64,000 nt of DNA from contig JAHLJT010000631.1 of NCBI GenBank assembly GCA_031308135.1, positions 160,184,921 through 160,248,920 on the forward strand, in the 5' to 3' direction. The position numbers and the translations under genes were made by a program. This DNA comes from Acheta domesticus (Eukaryota; Arthropoda; Insecta; Orthoptera; Gryllidae). The notes beneath the pieces were generated by a model that saw nothing but the letters and a program-made list of their open reading frames with translations, was not told the DNA's origin and made no database searches. Shown here piece by piece: positions 35,468-46,447 of this stretch (the stretch's first letter is position 1; each line of letters starts with the position of its first letter).

Positions 35468-35612
35468 GTACGATATACATATCGTAACATCTTATTAGTA
35501 CAATTCTCGATTGGTTATCAAACTCGCTCCTATCGTCGCTCGTTTGATAATTTTCCAATCTCGGTATTGTAATAGATGTGTTTACGATACTGATATCGTA
35601 AATAACTATAAT
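35468..35612. repeat. About 145-bp imperfect palindrome (nested hairpins)
   Basis: The left arm reads TACGATAT..ATATCGTA, CATCTTATTAG, TACAATTCTCGATTGG, ATCAAAC. The right arm carries the complements in reverse order (GTTTGAT, CCAATCTCGGTATTGTA, ATAGATG, TACGATA..TATCGTA). Each outer block is itself a small palindrome. The whole could extrude as a cruciform. It lies 80 bp left of the assembly gap. Confidence 0.75.
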
Positions 35613-35690
35613 AGCAGGCCATTGATTATTAGAACAGTAATAATACTTATTACGAAAGTCATGTACTTCTCATTTGAAGTATCTCGATTA

Positions 35691-35790
35691 NNNNNNNNNN
35701 NNNNNNNNNNNNNNNNNNNNNNNNNNNNNNNNNNNNNNNNNNNNNNNNNNNNNNNNNNNNNNNNNNNNNNNNNNNNNNNNNNNNNNNNNN
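35691..35790. other. Assembly gap of 100 N
   Basis: Exactly 100 N, the usual placeholder for a scaffold join of unknown size. Sequence on its two sides may not be truly contiguous. Confidence 0.98.
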
Positions 35791-35879
35791 GGCGTAGGGA
35801 TGTCTATGTGCTAACCACACGTGACCGCAAGGCACCGCTGGTAGGCCCACGCTTGGTCAATGGCTATTACGCTAGTCTC

Positions 35880-36205
35880 ATGGTGGTAGTCTCATTTTCA
35901 GCAAGCACTCAGTATTTTCGAAAATTGCAAAAAATTTATATTTTAAAACTACAAAATTGAAGATAGATATTTTTCAATTTTGTGTTCAATAAAATTTGCA
36001 AAATTTCTGCTTGAAATAAATGCAATTTATAAAAACCATTTTCTCAAAAACAGTTTCAATTTTTTTCGATTGTTTTTTCTTCTGATAGAATGACGGTTAA
36101 AAAAATGGTGCTGGTGTCTTTTATTGAACCCTCTGAATTTTCGAAAATTGCAAATTTTAAAATAATTCGAGAATTGTTGCGCTGTTGTAGCACCATTACT
36201 TTATT
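35880..36205 (+). mobile_element. Modular repeat family, fragment
   Basis: Contains 'tttcgaaaattgcaaa', 'aaaactacaaaattgaagatagatat' (as at 5075-5095 of copy 1), 'ttttctcaaaaacagtttcaa' and the right-end block 'gctgttgtagcaccatta'. Confidence 0.5.
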
Positions 36206-36480
36206 ACATACTGTTGTATTAAACTCTTAAAAGTAGTAGGCGGAGAGCAAGGCAAATGATTTCGGCTTCGCCACCAATGAACATCTTCATTGTTTTATTA
36301 TTTACGAATGGTTTGGATGTTAGTGCCCTTCATAAACGGACGGGCAGACGGATATTCAGACATACAGACGGAAGGAAGGACAGACAGACGGACGTTTTGA
36401 AAAAAAACTACGTTTTCCCTTTTAGGGGTCCCCATAACGTGTTCAGTCGATTCAGTTTATAGTGAACTTCTGGGGACTAA
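36206..36480. repeat. Irregular (GACGGACAGA)-type simple sequence and flank
   Basis: A gac/aga/cgg-rich run at 36335-36400, akin to the TCCGTCTG run of the modular repeat read on the other strand, followed by 'aggggtcccc'. It is probably another piece of that family. Confidence 0.4.
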
Positions 36481-37129
36481 CATTTTTAGTTCAGTATATA
36501 AGAGATTTACTATATCCGATGATGTCAAAATTAAATAGAATTTCTCCACAATTATTGATTTTAGAAATCTAGAGATAAAGCAAGATATATTAATAAAATG
36601 AACTGAAAATTTCAATGTCTTTATTGTTCTTAAAAATCAACTACTTTCAATTGTTGGCTGCGTACATATTTCATTAGTAATTTCTCGAGATTCTCGTCCA
36701 GAGTTCGTTCTCTCCCCATCGATGCCTGCTGTACTGTTGTAAGTGCCACTCTTCGAAGCCTCTTTCGCCTAATAACATACGATATCCTTTCGGTATCGGG
36801 ATGGCGCAAGCGGCATATGAAACTGATCGCTTTTCCGCGCGCCATGGCGGGAATCGCCAGGCTGTGGCAGTCACGTGCTTCCTGATGCCTACGTAGAAGA
36901 CAACGCACTTTGTCCCACGGAATATCAAGTAACATGAAACTTGAAACTGAAGCAAACAATTGTGTGTCGCACCAGTTAAAGCTTATGGCTACACGACCTT
37001 TGGTACACGGCCTTTGTTTCCACTGTGAGGCTGAGTGGCATGAGGTCATTAGTCCCCATTTTTGATTCGCTACCTTCACCTCAGGGGAAACTTCTTCGAT
37101 TGTGACCTTTGACAGATATTTTTTCAAGC

Positions 37130-37366
37130 TGCTTAGTGTTGGAATTTGTGGGACTGAGGCTATATATTCTTTTCCAACAGGGAATTAATTTCCAGGTCGT
37201 TGTGTTTCGTATAACCGAGGTTCACTATAACATAGGCTCAGTTTCACTATTACCGAATCTTCTAATTCATATTTGTAATGTAAGTGAAAGGGGATCAGTG
37301 ACTTAAGTTCACTATAACGGAGGGTTCACTATATCGGAGTTAACTATAACCGCAGTCGACAGTATT
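37130..37366. mobile_element. pogo/Tigger-like transposon terminus
   Basis: Ends in ...GTCGACAG followed by TA. Read inwards on the minus strand it carries repeated 'gttatagttaactccgatat', 'gtgaaccctccgttatagtg' and 'gtgaacctcggttata' motifs. Such GTTATA.TGAACT arrays are typical of pogo-like/Tigger MITE ends. The opposite end is not found; the flank at 36630-37127 may be internal sequence. Confidence 0.5.
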
Positions 37367-37910
37367 TCCGATGAAATCGTAAACTCGATTTTCCGCAGCA
37401 TTATATAACTCTCTATAGTACACAGGCATTCCATATATACGTCCGTATACAAGAAACTAATAATGTAGGGAATATACAATAAGTTCATGATTGAGAAATT
37501 TCATTGAAATGTGATTTGAGCGATTAAATTCTGGTATGGACTTGGTGTAAAGCGTATGATTTAATAGTCCAGTTTGGCTGTAGGTTATGAAGGATACAGC
37601 ACTGTGCGCGGACACGAGTGTGAGCACCTGCAGATTGGGGCGGAGATTCTGGACGCGTGCAATCACCAACTCCATTCCTCCCTCTCTCCTGTCAGAATTT
37701 TGCCATTGCCAATAATCTAATCCACCACGACTTCCCACATTTACCCATCACTCAAGTCACTCCTCATTCTCAAACCTTCTTCTATTAAAATATCTGAATC
37801 TCCGCCTCCAGAACAGCCCTCGTTCTATTTCTCTCTCTACTTCTTCCGCCTCTACACTAACTTCATTATCCACGTGTCGTTGGTTTGCATTCACTACGTG
37901 GATTGCGTTT
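37367..37910. other. Intergenic DNA
   Basis: Nothing recognised. Confidence 0.4.
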
Positions 37911-37914
37911 CTTA

Positions 37915-38350
37915 CAAGGCCTCTCCCGCCCCGTTGCTACGTCCACGTCTCCTTCACCGATCGTTCCCCTCCCGCTTGGCACATGACCGTTGCAGCCGTC
38001 GCCTCCCGGCCCTGCCCCCGTCACAGTGGCTGTCGCCGCCACCGCTTCCCGTCCGCCCCCTGCCCCGCAGCGCCGTCTCAATAATGCAGCGCGCTGCCCG
38101 GGGCGGCCGTGTCGCATTAACGCGCGCGTCGCCCGCGGGCGCGCGCTCAATGTTGCACGCTGTCGCGCCGCCGCCAATCGCCCGCACGCTCATCCGCCGC
38201 CCACTTGATCCCACGCCCTTGCTCGCTCACCTCCCTCCCTCCTCCCCCCTATGGCCTACCCCGCACCTACCCGCCCCCTTGCTGAGTCGGGCCGTTGCCC
38301 ATTTCCCGCCCTTCGGTCGTCCCTCTCGCACCTTCTGTTCACAAACCATC
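37915..38350. other. GC/CpG-rich island
   Basis: About 435 bp, C-rich and CpG-rich, with 'gcattaacgcgcgcg' and 'ccgccgccaatcgcccgc', i.e. homeodomain-like ATTA cores embedded in GC-rich DNA. It has no credible protein. It is a candidate promoter, enhancer or conserved noncoding element. Confidence 0.45.
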
Positions 38351-38699
38351 CTTCAAAGAAATTCATAAAGAGAAGGGCCAAAGGGATAAGCTGATTCAGT
38401 TATTTATCAGAAAGAATAACCAATGAAAAATATGTTTCTTTGCATCAGAATACAATTTTCGATAGTAATTTTCGTATATGTATTTTATCAATGAATAAAT
38501 AAAATTGTTAAATCATAAAAATATAACACACACTCTCATCTATTTCCTTCAATTTTTTATCAACTTTAAAGAAATGGTTAAACATATCAATATTGTTATA
38601 TTTATTTGTTTGTAAAGCTTACGAGTAAGACAGTATTTCATAAGTAACTTCTTTCGCCTTGAATCAATAATTTAAAATAATCTATAATTAAAAAGTTAA

Positions 38700-38935
38700 T
38701 GGAGTGGAATTGTGTTAGCGCCCAGGCTTAACACCACTGGTGCCCGGATTCGATCCCCAGCAAATGGATTTGGAATTGGTACTGGACAAAGAGAGCCCTC
38801 GATAAGTTCGCTGCGGTTTTCCCGTTTGCTCTGCGTCTCATTACACTATATCTGTGTCATCATTTTACCTATCATCTACTCATTAGATCATAACGCTTAG
38901 ATCTCAATTATCTCATTAGGTCTTTAAACGTAAGT
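38700..38935 (+). mobile_element. tRNA-derived SINE, second type
   Basis: tRNA-like head with A-box-like TGTTAGCGCCCA (38711-38722) and a B box GGATTCGATCCC (38746-38757). The body differs from the other SINEs here ('tcgctgcggttttcccgtttg'). The tail ends at about 38935, directly next to a Tc1/pogo-like element. Confidence 0.55.
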
Positions 38936-38944
38936 AAATAAATA

Positions 38945-39843
38945 CAGTAAAATCTAAGCCGAAATCGGTCAGGGCGAAAACAATCCCATTTAGGGAAATT
39001 TCTGTTTTATGCAGGGTTATCCATTTTATTACACTTTTGATATTGATATTTCCGTCCTGAAACTAGTAAATTGCATGACTTTATTACAATTATTAAAATC
39101 CATTAACATGTATGTATGGAAGCAATCACCAATAAATGAATATTAAACATTCTTTATTGACAGATTCTGAGTTTTTCTTGCTTTTATATGTTTGCCCCTT
39201 TCAACTAAGGTTAGAGTTTTATGTCATTGTTTTTTTTCAATCATTGTTAAACTGGTTGTGAAACTCATAAAAATGCACACCACCTCACTGCCTACTGGCT
39301 GCAGTTGGACTGCTCGCTGACTCAACGCAAAATGAGTCACAACCCTAAGTATTTCTGATAACCTTGCACGGCCTTTATCAATGAGTCTCTGTCCGAGAGG
39401 TTACGACATTCAACGCGCAGCAGGTAGACGCGTGAATGGAAACCATGCGCGTACGCTGAGGGAGGGAATTCCGCTATGGCCTGTTCTTGAGAGACAAGCG
39501 ACCCCAAAGTCAAATTCTACTCTGACAGCTGAAGACCCTCTCGTTCACTATGCGGCTGCCAGGACTAAATCGCATATCACAGGGATAGAAAATTTAAAAC
39601 AGACTTGAAGAGAGCCATTCATTTCATTAAGAATATTTCGCGAATCTCTGCCAATTGCATTCAATTCATAGGAATTCCGTTTCATAAAGCTTTTTTTCAG
39701 TAAGAAAACCCATTTCATTTCCACCTCGGACAGGTTCTATTTTATGCTGTTCAAAATGTCATTTAGCTTCACAAGCCTGAGACATTTTACGGTTAAGGCA
39801 GGTTTCCGGTTTATACTGGTTCCTATTTATACAGATTATACTG
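38945..39843. mobile_element. Non-autonomous Tc1/mariner- or pogo-like element
   Basis: Terminal inverted repeats CAGTAAAATCT (38945) and the complement of CAGTATAATCTG (to 39843), both flanked by TA, the target duplication of the Tc1/mariner/pogo superfamily. It is about 899 bp long. Subterminal parts also mirror each other loosely (ccgaaatcgg..., aaaccggaaa...). There is no transposase; the internal frame at 39381-39608 is not recognisable. Confidence 0.55.
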
Positions 39844-39929
39844 TATATGCAATATATTTGAATTTATAGAAACATTTTATACATTGTTCCAAAAGATCAT
39901 TTCGCGTGTATCTTACTCATTTGATATTT

Positions 39930-40050
39930 TCATCAAAATTTTCATATTCTCCTTTCCCTCCAAAACTCCCTCCAAGTCAAACAACACTTACTTTCCTGCC
40001 TTCTTCATTTTAACAATTTTCTCTTAAATATGTACGCCATGTAATTACTT
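39930..40050 (+). repeat. Direct repeat, copy 1
   Basis: Shares with 40675-40805 'tccaagtcaaacaacactta', 'ctgccttct', 'caattttctc' and neighbouring sequence at about 80-85% by eye, about 745 bp apart. The function is unknown. Confidence 0.6.
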
Positions 40051-40299
40051 CTAAAAAACAAAACCTCTCTCAACTTGAAGACACTTTGCAAGGATAGTAA
40101 ACTCGTTTCATTCCAAGACATGAGCATTTGCCTCTCTTCATTCGTTTCATCTGTAACTTGTTTCCTTCTAGGGCACTCGTAATTCAAAACGTGTCTTCTG
40201 AAGATCTCAGACATTGCCGCTTGTGTCTTAGGGAAGAAGGCCCGAGAAATCTGGTTAAAACTCTGCAGAGGGGTCTTCCGTCGATGGCGAAACTTTTAA

Positions 40300-40430
40300 T
40301 GAGCGGATGTGCGCCTCTGGGCTCATAATACCTCGCGCGCGGCGCCCGGCAGGGGTGGCAAACAGAGCGCACAAGGGGAGCTGTCACGCAGCTGCTCCAC
40401 GCCATGACGCGTATGTTCCAGGGCAGCTCA
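40300..40430. other. Short GC-rich patch
   Basis: About 130 bp with CpG-rich 'cgcgcgcggcgcccgg', lying between the two direct repeats. No coding potential is recognised. Confidence 0.3.
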
Positions 40431-40674
40431 ATAAGTGTTTGTGTTTTCCTTCTCATCGTCTGTACGGCTTTCAGCACTTACCACCCGTAAGATGTTCACC
40501 TTGCTTAGAGTAAGTTTCAGCATTATCATCGAATGTGCGCTTGAGTAGACGCAACGCAAACATGACTACATCCCTCCGTTAGCATAAAAAAGAAAAGGAT
40601 TTCATTGTTCTTTTTGTGATAGTAATGTGTACCAACAGCTTACATTCTTAAAATACTTTAGTCCCAATATGGTT

Positions 40675-40805
40675 GATATTTTTTCAAAAAATTCCATATT
40701 CCTCTTTTTCTCCAAAACTTCCTCCAAGTCAAACAACACTTACTTCTGCCTTCTCATGATTTTACAGCAATTTTCTCCTAAATTTGTGCGCCTGACTGCT
40801 CCTGA
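40675..40805 (+). repeat. Direct repeat, copy 2
   Basis: Second copy of the 39930-40050 repeat, same orientation. Confidence 0.6.
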
Positions 40806-40890
40806 AAAGTTAAATATGTTTTCCCTTGGCGAAGAGTTTACCAATGGATTGAACCATTGGTATTGCATAACACAGGATTATAGGGTGTAG

Positions 40891-41920
40891 GTATACACAT
40901 TACTAGACACCGGATGTTTAGGGCCTATTTTTTTCTAGCAAACTTATATAACGGCTGATAATATATGTGCATGAATCATGACAAATGATGAAAATGACAA
41001 ATGCCGAAATTTTATAATGCTTATTTTTGCTTATTTTAGCATAATGCCTTTTTGCATCAATGCTTTTTCTTTAGAATTATTGCACGTTTTTGCCTTTAAT
41101 GTATTTTTTTATGTACCATGCTAAGATATTGGAAAATCGGCCATGGTCCAACCTGACCATTCTTTAGGAAACCTGCAATTAATGTATTTGTATTTTGAAA
41201 TACGGGAGAATTTCTGAAAGTATACCAACATATTTTTTCCATTACCCTATTTCATAAATACTAGCCATGTTCTGAGAAAATGGTGGATTGACAATACACC
41301 GAGGGCACGTTTTGAGTGAAAATAATATAAATTCCCAAAAGGTTTCAGTGAGGCTAATTTTGGACTTCTAAAATATATGCCAGACACATCAGTAGATCTC
41401 TGTATTGTAACCGCCACCTAGCGGTCACATCTGAAACTGCGATCAACAGACGCAACGCGATGTCTCCAAATATGAAATTGAAATTACGACGAACCCACAG
41501 AGATGACGCCACAGCAGGTTAGAACGAGTATTGCATTTCCACAGTGAATGTGCACGCCTAGAACTGGAAGAAACTCGACATTTTAGATCGAGGCGCCGAC
41601 GTGGAAACTTGAAGAGCGAAGTCCTGGGCTGCGTGGATTTGGCGTATTTCAGTATTCTAAAAGCGTAATAAAGGTAACAAATTCTTTATCATGAAGTTAT
41701 TACTATTGGAAATAGTCTAGAACAAATGCTAATATGTGTTAATATTATATTGATCATACGAGCATGTGGTGAAATGATTGATTCTGAAATGCTAATTCAA
41801 CGAGAGATCATACGGATTGCTAATGTATAATCGGAAGGAACCGTATGGGAATATTATGTGATTTCTAATGGGACAAATTCGACCCAACAGCTTTTATTTT
41901 ATACTTGGATGAAGCAACAT
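40891..41920. other. Intergenic DNA
   Basis: AT-rich with no supported feature. A 'gccacctagcgg' box at 41411-41422 is a short palindrome-like motif. Confidence 0.4.
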
Positions 41921-41923
41921 CAG

Positions 41924-42045
41924 TACAGCGGACACCGGCCGGAAGATAATTGACCTTGCGGCGAGCCACCTGGAGGGCGCAGCATATTGCACACACCGCT
42001 GGGGCGAGCTGGTGAACTTCAAGAGAAAAGACCTTGCAGGAATTC
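41924..42045 (+). CDS. Candidate orphan internal exon (122 bp)
   Basis: Between a possible acceptor (tcag at 41920-41923) and a good donor (gtgagt at 42046), one frame reads a compact protein-like segment with DTGRKIIDLAASHLEGAAYC and THRWGELVNFKRKDLAGI. The composition (His, Trp, Cys, paired charges) is unlike the compositional frames elsewhere. The product is not recognised. The open frame runs on to a stop after 42212, past the donor, so an unspliced reading also exists. No partner exon is seen. Confidence 0.35.
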
Positions 42046-42440
42046 GTGAGTCTGCGGGCGCTTTCAAACGGTTCCGTTACATTGAGGAAGAACTAATTTG
42101 CAAAAGTTATAGCTTTGAAGTAAACGAGACTAATAGGAAGTTACATACAATTCAAATGCATGGTGCTTTGTACAATTCATTCTATTGGTTAAAACAGGCT
42201 GTCGTAAATTGAAGATTAGAATATTTTTGTGAACTTTCATGTAAAGACATGAGCTCATAGTCTATTAATATCAAGTCTGGTTAATGCTAAAAGTAAGTAA
42301 AATATTGGGATGATATTTTGTAAAGAGACATTACAATAATTACTTGAAGTAATTAGTAATAGCTATTTGTGGTATAACGAAGGTTTCAAAAAGGAATAAT
42401 TAGACTCCAGAATTTGCAAATGTTGTATACTAAAAAGAGA
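42046..42440. other. AT-rich DNA
   Basis: Nothing beyond the run-on frame of the preceding candidate exon, which reads on to 42212. Confidence 0.4.
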
Positions 42441-42449
42441 AAACTAACA

Positions 42450-42905
42450 ACTTTGCTTAGTACAACAATTTTTTATTCCAAATTCCAAAATCTCAATCCG
42501 AATACAAGCCAGGTCCCGTTCTCCAATAGGCCTAGAAGTCCAGTTGTAGCGTAGTCCTCCGAAATTCCGATGCTCCAATCCTGATGCGTAGCGTGTTCGT
42601 CGTATACTCGTGGGCAGGCTTATTCCGGCGGCGATAATTCCAACTCCAGGCTCCAATTCATACTCCGACTCGAACTGCCGCTGTGGCGCGACGCCCCGCT
42701 TATATCGCGCCGCTGGGGAGGGGAGAGCGCCACCGGCCCCTCCTTTGACCCCACCGGGGTAGTCTCGTCGTTGGCTGTGTGCGGTCGGGCGTAACCCGGT
42801 CGCTTGTCGCCGGCGGCAACCGGCGTCGCTCCCAGCGCCCCTCGTAGCGACGCGCCGATCTACCGGCGTGGCGGGCAGCGCCTGAAGTTCGTGGCATCGG
42901 CCACA
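42450..42905. other. GC-rich stretch
   Basis: About 450 bp, GC rising to a maximum at 42660-42880. It contains a minus-strand open frame of 164 codons without recognisable domains and a 'cgcttatatcgc' TATA-like box. It might be promoter/LTR-like sequence or a CpG island; undetermined. Confidence 0.3.
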
Positions 42906-44290
42906 GATGCCACAGTAAATAATTTTGTATGTAATCACATAGTCTTATAATTTAGAATACTTTAGTTATCAGTGTTATTGAAGGGTAATAATTGTTGTGT
43001 GTATAAGTGTATTTCTTTTGTATACATTGTTTTTTTAGGATTATATTGTTTTGTATTAAGTGTATTTTTTGTAATAGAAGGATGTGAAATAGAAACTTCT
43101 ATCTCTTTCATAGAATATTCAGTTTGTTATAACTAGAGTGGGTCTTTGCCGAACCCAGACCCAAATGTATGTGGAATTATTAATAGCTCGCATAGAGAGT
43201 AGTGTCATTAGGTGAGAAGTAATCACATTTCGAGTGTCATTAGACAGGTCACTCGAAGTCGGTACTTCGAAGGCAAAGAAGATAGGGATGGTGACAGTAT
43301 TCAAACTGATTTTGTCTCCCAATCGTTGCAGATTTGAAATTGCGATCCTTGAAAAGTTACTGGTAATAAATTTTAATGGAAACTATTAAGAATACAATGA
43401 AAAAGAGTTGTAAATATGTATGGAGTTTATAAATAATTTTTAATTTTATTGTGAATGTAATTTATGGCAGTGCCTTTTTTCTCCTTATTCTTTTCAGTGC
43501 CTTTTTAGGCGCCTAAAAGCAACACGTGAATGGCAAATAACACCATTCACGTACGGTCGCATATGTTGTTTGCTCGTAAACCGTGCGCACTGAGTATGAG
43601 AATTTAATCTGCACGGCGGAAAGCAAGAGGAATAACACAATTAAATACTTGCATTTTTCAGTCAAAATCGGAACTGTTTCATTGTTTACATATTTTTCCT
43701 CATTCCTGGATATCTAACCAAACCATAGACAACTTTCGTACATGCCTGGAGGTACATAGTTCTTTTTTTCAATTTATGGGCACATTGGAAATTAGTTTAT
43801 ATAAATATTTGTATATTTAGTCAGAATGAATCTTTTGGTACTAGACGACATTGTGATCAATTAATATTTTCTTATAACGAATACTTGAAATAAAATAAAG
43901 TAACATGATAAACTACAATTCTAATATCTATTTTATAATTATTACGTAAATGTAATTTTTTTAATTCTCAATTTATGAGCAGATAAAATTCTCAACTTTA
44001 TTGCATAGTGTAACTCAGCTGTAACATAATGGTTTTAGGTCATAAACCCATTCTAACAATTTAGTTATGAACATATTTTATATTACATACGATGATACGA
44101 TGTACATAATGCGTTCATGTCACCCCATGCATTGTTAGGCGATAAACGCGATAAGATGACGAGTTGAAGAGATAGTAATCGTGAATCGATTTTTTACACT
44201 CAACCACAAAAACTAACACAAAAACTACACACTTCGTTTCCGTATATCAGAAACAAAAACGTTTTTAGGAAAAAAAATCAAACTAAAAAT
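42906..44290. other. AT-rich intergenic DNA with two small palindromes
   Basis: No gene. 43492-43520 contains a 'gcctttttaggcgcctaaaagc' type palindrome, and 43523-43552 an 11-bp-stem hairpin (see findings). Confidence 0.5.
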
Positions 44291-44739
44291 ACGGATATAA
44301 TTGCTTATCCCGGCTGCGGTCCTCAAATTTACTCATTCTCAAGGTCCTTGGGTCCAATTGGACCTATATATTTTCTCTTGCAGATTATTTACTTTTCCAA
44401 TGATCATATTTAGTATTCTTAATAGGAAGTTAAAGTTACACACCGAAATGTAATTATATACATTTATTTTATTTATAAGATTGTGCAATAATGTAAACAA
44501 TGGTCTCTGAACATGCGTGATAGCAAAATAATGACATTCACTTATAGAAAAATTGCATTACACACATAGTACAAATGTGATTGACATGATTTTTACCTGT
44601 AAAAGTTTTATTTAGAGCAACGAAAAGTAATTTTGTTATCAGTTTTTGCAACACATTCCATTCCTTTTTTGAATAGAATCTAAAAAAAACTTAATTATAA
44701 AGACTGTGAATTTTGCATCGGATTTCTAGCATTCGACTT

Positions 44740-45420
44740 CTATTGATAACGAAGTTTGAGGAAGGTGTGTTCTGCGTTCAATAACAGCTTTACAAAAGAT
44801 TCCCCAAGTTTTCTATAAAAAGTGTTATTTTTTATAACATTTTTATTAGCATCCGAATTTGCTTTTGTGAAAAAAAACTCTGAATTGATGTAAAATGTTT
44901 ATTTTGTCAGAGAGAACCACAATAGGCCACAAAAATGTATTTTTTCTATGAATAAGAACTAATCGTATCAACAGCTCCCTTTGTAGAATTATAGGTTGTC
45001 ATTATTTCTGGTTTCTTTTCTCTAGATTCGCAGCTACTTGCGTCATTGTAAAGGGTGCTTTGAAGGACAACACACTTGTTGATTTGTGGCACATACGATA
45101 CTAATGTTGGGTAACTCGCTAAATCGAAAGTAGAATATTAGTTTGTTGTGCCTTTTGTCTGGAAAAGTTTTGGCGGTATAGAAGATTTGTTTTTGCGCAT
45201 AGTTCTACCGAGAGTGATGTCCCGTTTGAGAAGCGTCTGACCCAACTGGTATGATGTAAAGAACTTGTCAGGAGTTATATTGGTTATTCTTCAGAAGTGA
45301 GGATAATTCTAGCACAACTTTATTCCCAAATTTTGTTCTCTAGGTTGCCCTTCTTGTTTGCCAGAGGTTGTGCATTCCACATGTAACGTGTTCATTCAGA
45401 ATTCCCCTCCGTGTTTGCCT
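44740..45420 (-). pseudogene. piggyBac-like transposase remnant (C-terminal half)
   Basis: On the minus strand, in order: NKVVLELSSLLKNNQ; after a frame change, DKFFTSYQLGQTLLKRDITL, GRTMRKNKSSIPPKLFQTKG and TLVSYVPQINKCVVLQSTL; then TTYNSTKGAVDTISSYS with a stop; then KYIFVAYCGSL; and a KNNTFYRKLGESFVKLLLN tail block ending near 44745. DKFFTS corresponds to the D(N)xFTS catalytic-Asp block, and NSTKGxVD to the final catalytic-Asp block of piggyBac-family transposases. Stops and frame changes show an inactive fossil. The N-terminal half is not recognisable. Confidence 0.75.
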
Positions 45421-45869
45421 AGTCTTTGGGCATGTGCTGCCAAATAAACAATTGACTCGGGAAACACCTAATTATTCATTGATTGTTACATACAATTTAA
45501 GGTTGCACAACATCGGAAGAGGAAGGAAACACATCAGAATACTACATTCAAGTTTTAGATAACCGTCTTATTTGTTTGTTTAAAATTCCTGTATATATTA
45601 GTTAAATTATTTTAAAATATGTTAAAGTTACATTGTTTTAATATTCTTAATTTTAATGTTAGTAAATTGAAGAGTTCTGGCCACCAGGTTGCATAATCCT
45701 ACCTGCAGAAAAAAATAGATATCGATCTATATTAGCCTATAATTACGTATGTTACCTACGTTCCTTGTAAAGCCCTGATTTTTTGAAAATACCTATAGGA
45801 ACATTGATCTTTTATTTAGTCTTTATTCTTGGATGCATCGTTAACCACCAATGATATGAAGTTGTATTT

Positions 45870-45920
45870 TCGAAAATGAGTGCTGCTAGCTTTAGACTTA
45901 AACTAGCAGCGCCCAAAATT
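45870..45920. mobile_element. Two piggyBac-like termini back to back
   Basis: Left-facing end 'gtgctgctagc' followed by TTTA (45891-45894), presumably the end of the 44740-45420 element, and right-facing TTAA (45898-45901) plus ACTAGCAGCGCCC. Together they form an imperfect palindrome. The right-facing end matches that at 23822. Confidence 0.5.
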
Positions 45921-46019
45921 TTGGGAAATCCTGAAAAGGAATGTGGCACTTAATTAGCTTAAAATAAGTGTTTAATTTTGTAAATGGTTTGGTTGAGTTT
46001 GGTTTTTGGTCGCTGGTAG

Positions 46020-46350
46020 CTTCAATGGCTCCTAGGGGTGGCGCCGCCGCGCCGCGCCGCGCCGCCTTGAGAGCGCCAGAAGAGAGCGGCAGGTCGTGGG
46101 CAGAGGGGCGGCGCGCAGGCGGCAGGCATTGTGCGTAGCACTTAGCTCACCTGCGCCCCGCGCTTTGTCTGCCCGCGGGCGAAGACAGCTGCTGCACCTT
46201 TGCCTCTCATTGTGCGCTGCTCTGTGCCTGGCAGCACCCGCCCACCAGCGCGCCCGCCCGCCCGCCACAGGCTTCTCGCGCCCGTTGTGCTCCGCTGCAC
46301 TTCGGGTTGCGTGTTCGCGGAATCAATGCGCTTCTCCAGGCGGTGACGCA
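46020..46350. other. GC/CpG-rich island
   Basis: About 330 bp with (GCCGC)n at 46043-46067 and high CpG. Open frames on both strands are compositional. It is a candidate CpG island. Confidence 0.45.
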
Positions 46351-46447
46351 AGGCGAGGAAAACCTTTATGATTCCCTCGTCCTTAATTTCCGATGTGCGT
46401 AAACTTTGATAGATTCATTCATTAGTGTTTTCGGGCGCGTCAATTGC

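Noticed and set aside
36630..37127. 165-codon minus-strand open frame beside the pogo-like end
   Set aside because: No DDE, HTH or other domain pattern is visible, and an overlapping frame on the same strand is equally open. It is left as possible transposon interior only.
42444..42938. 164-codon minus-strand frame containing CGICGRCH
   Set aside because: The CxxCxxC-like cluster is short and isolated; no zinc-finger spacing is completed and the rest is GC-driven.
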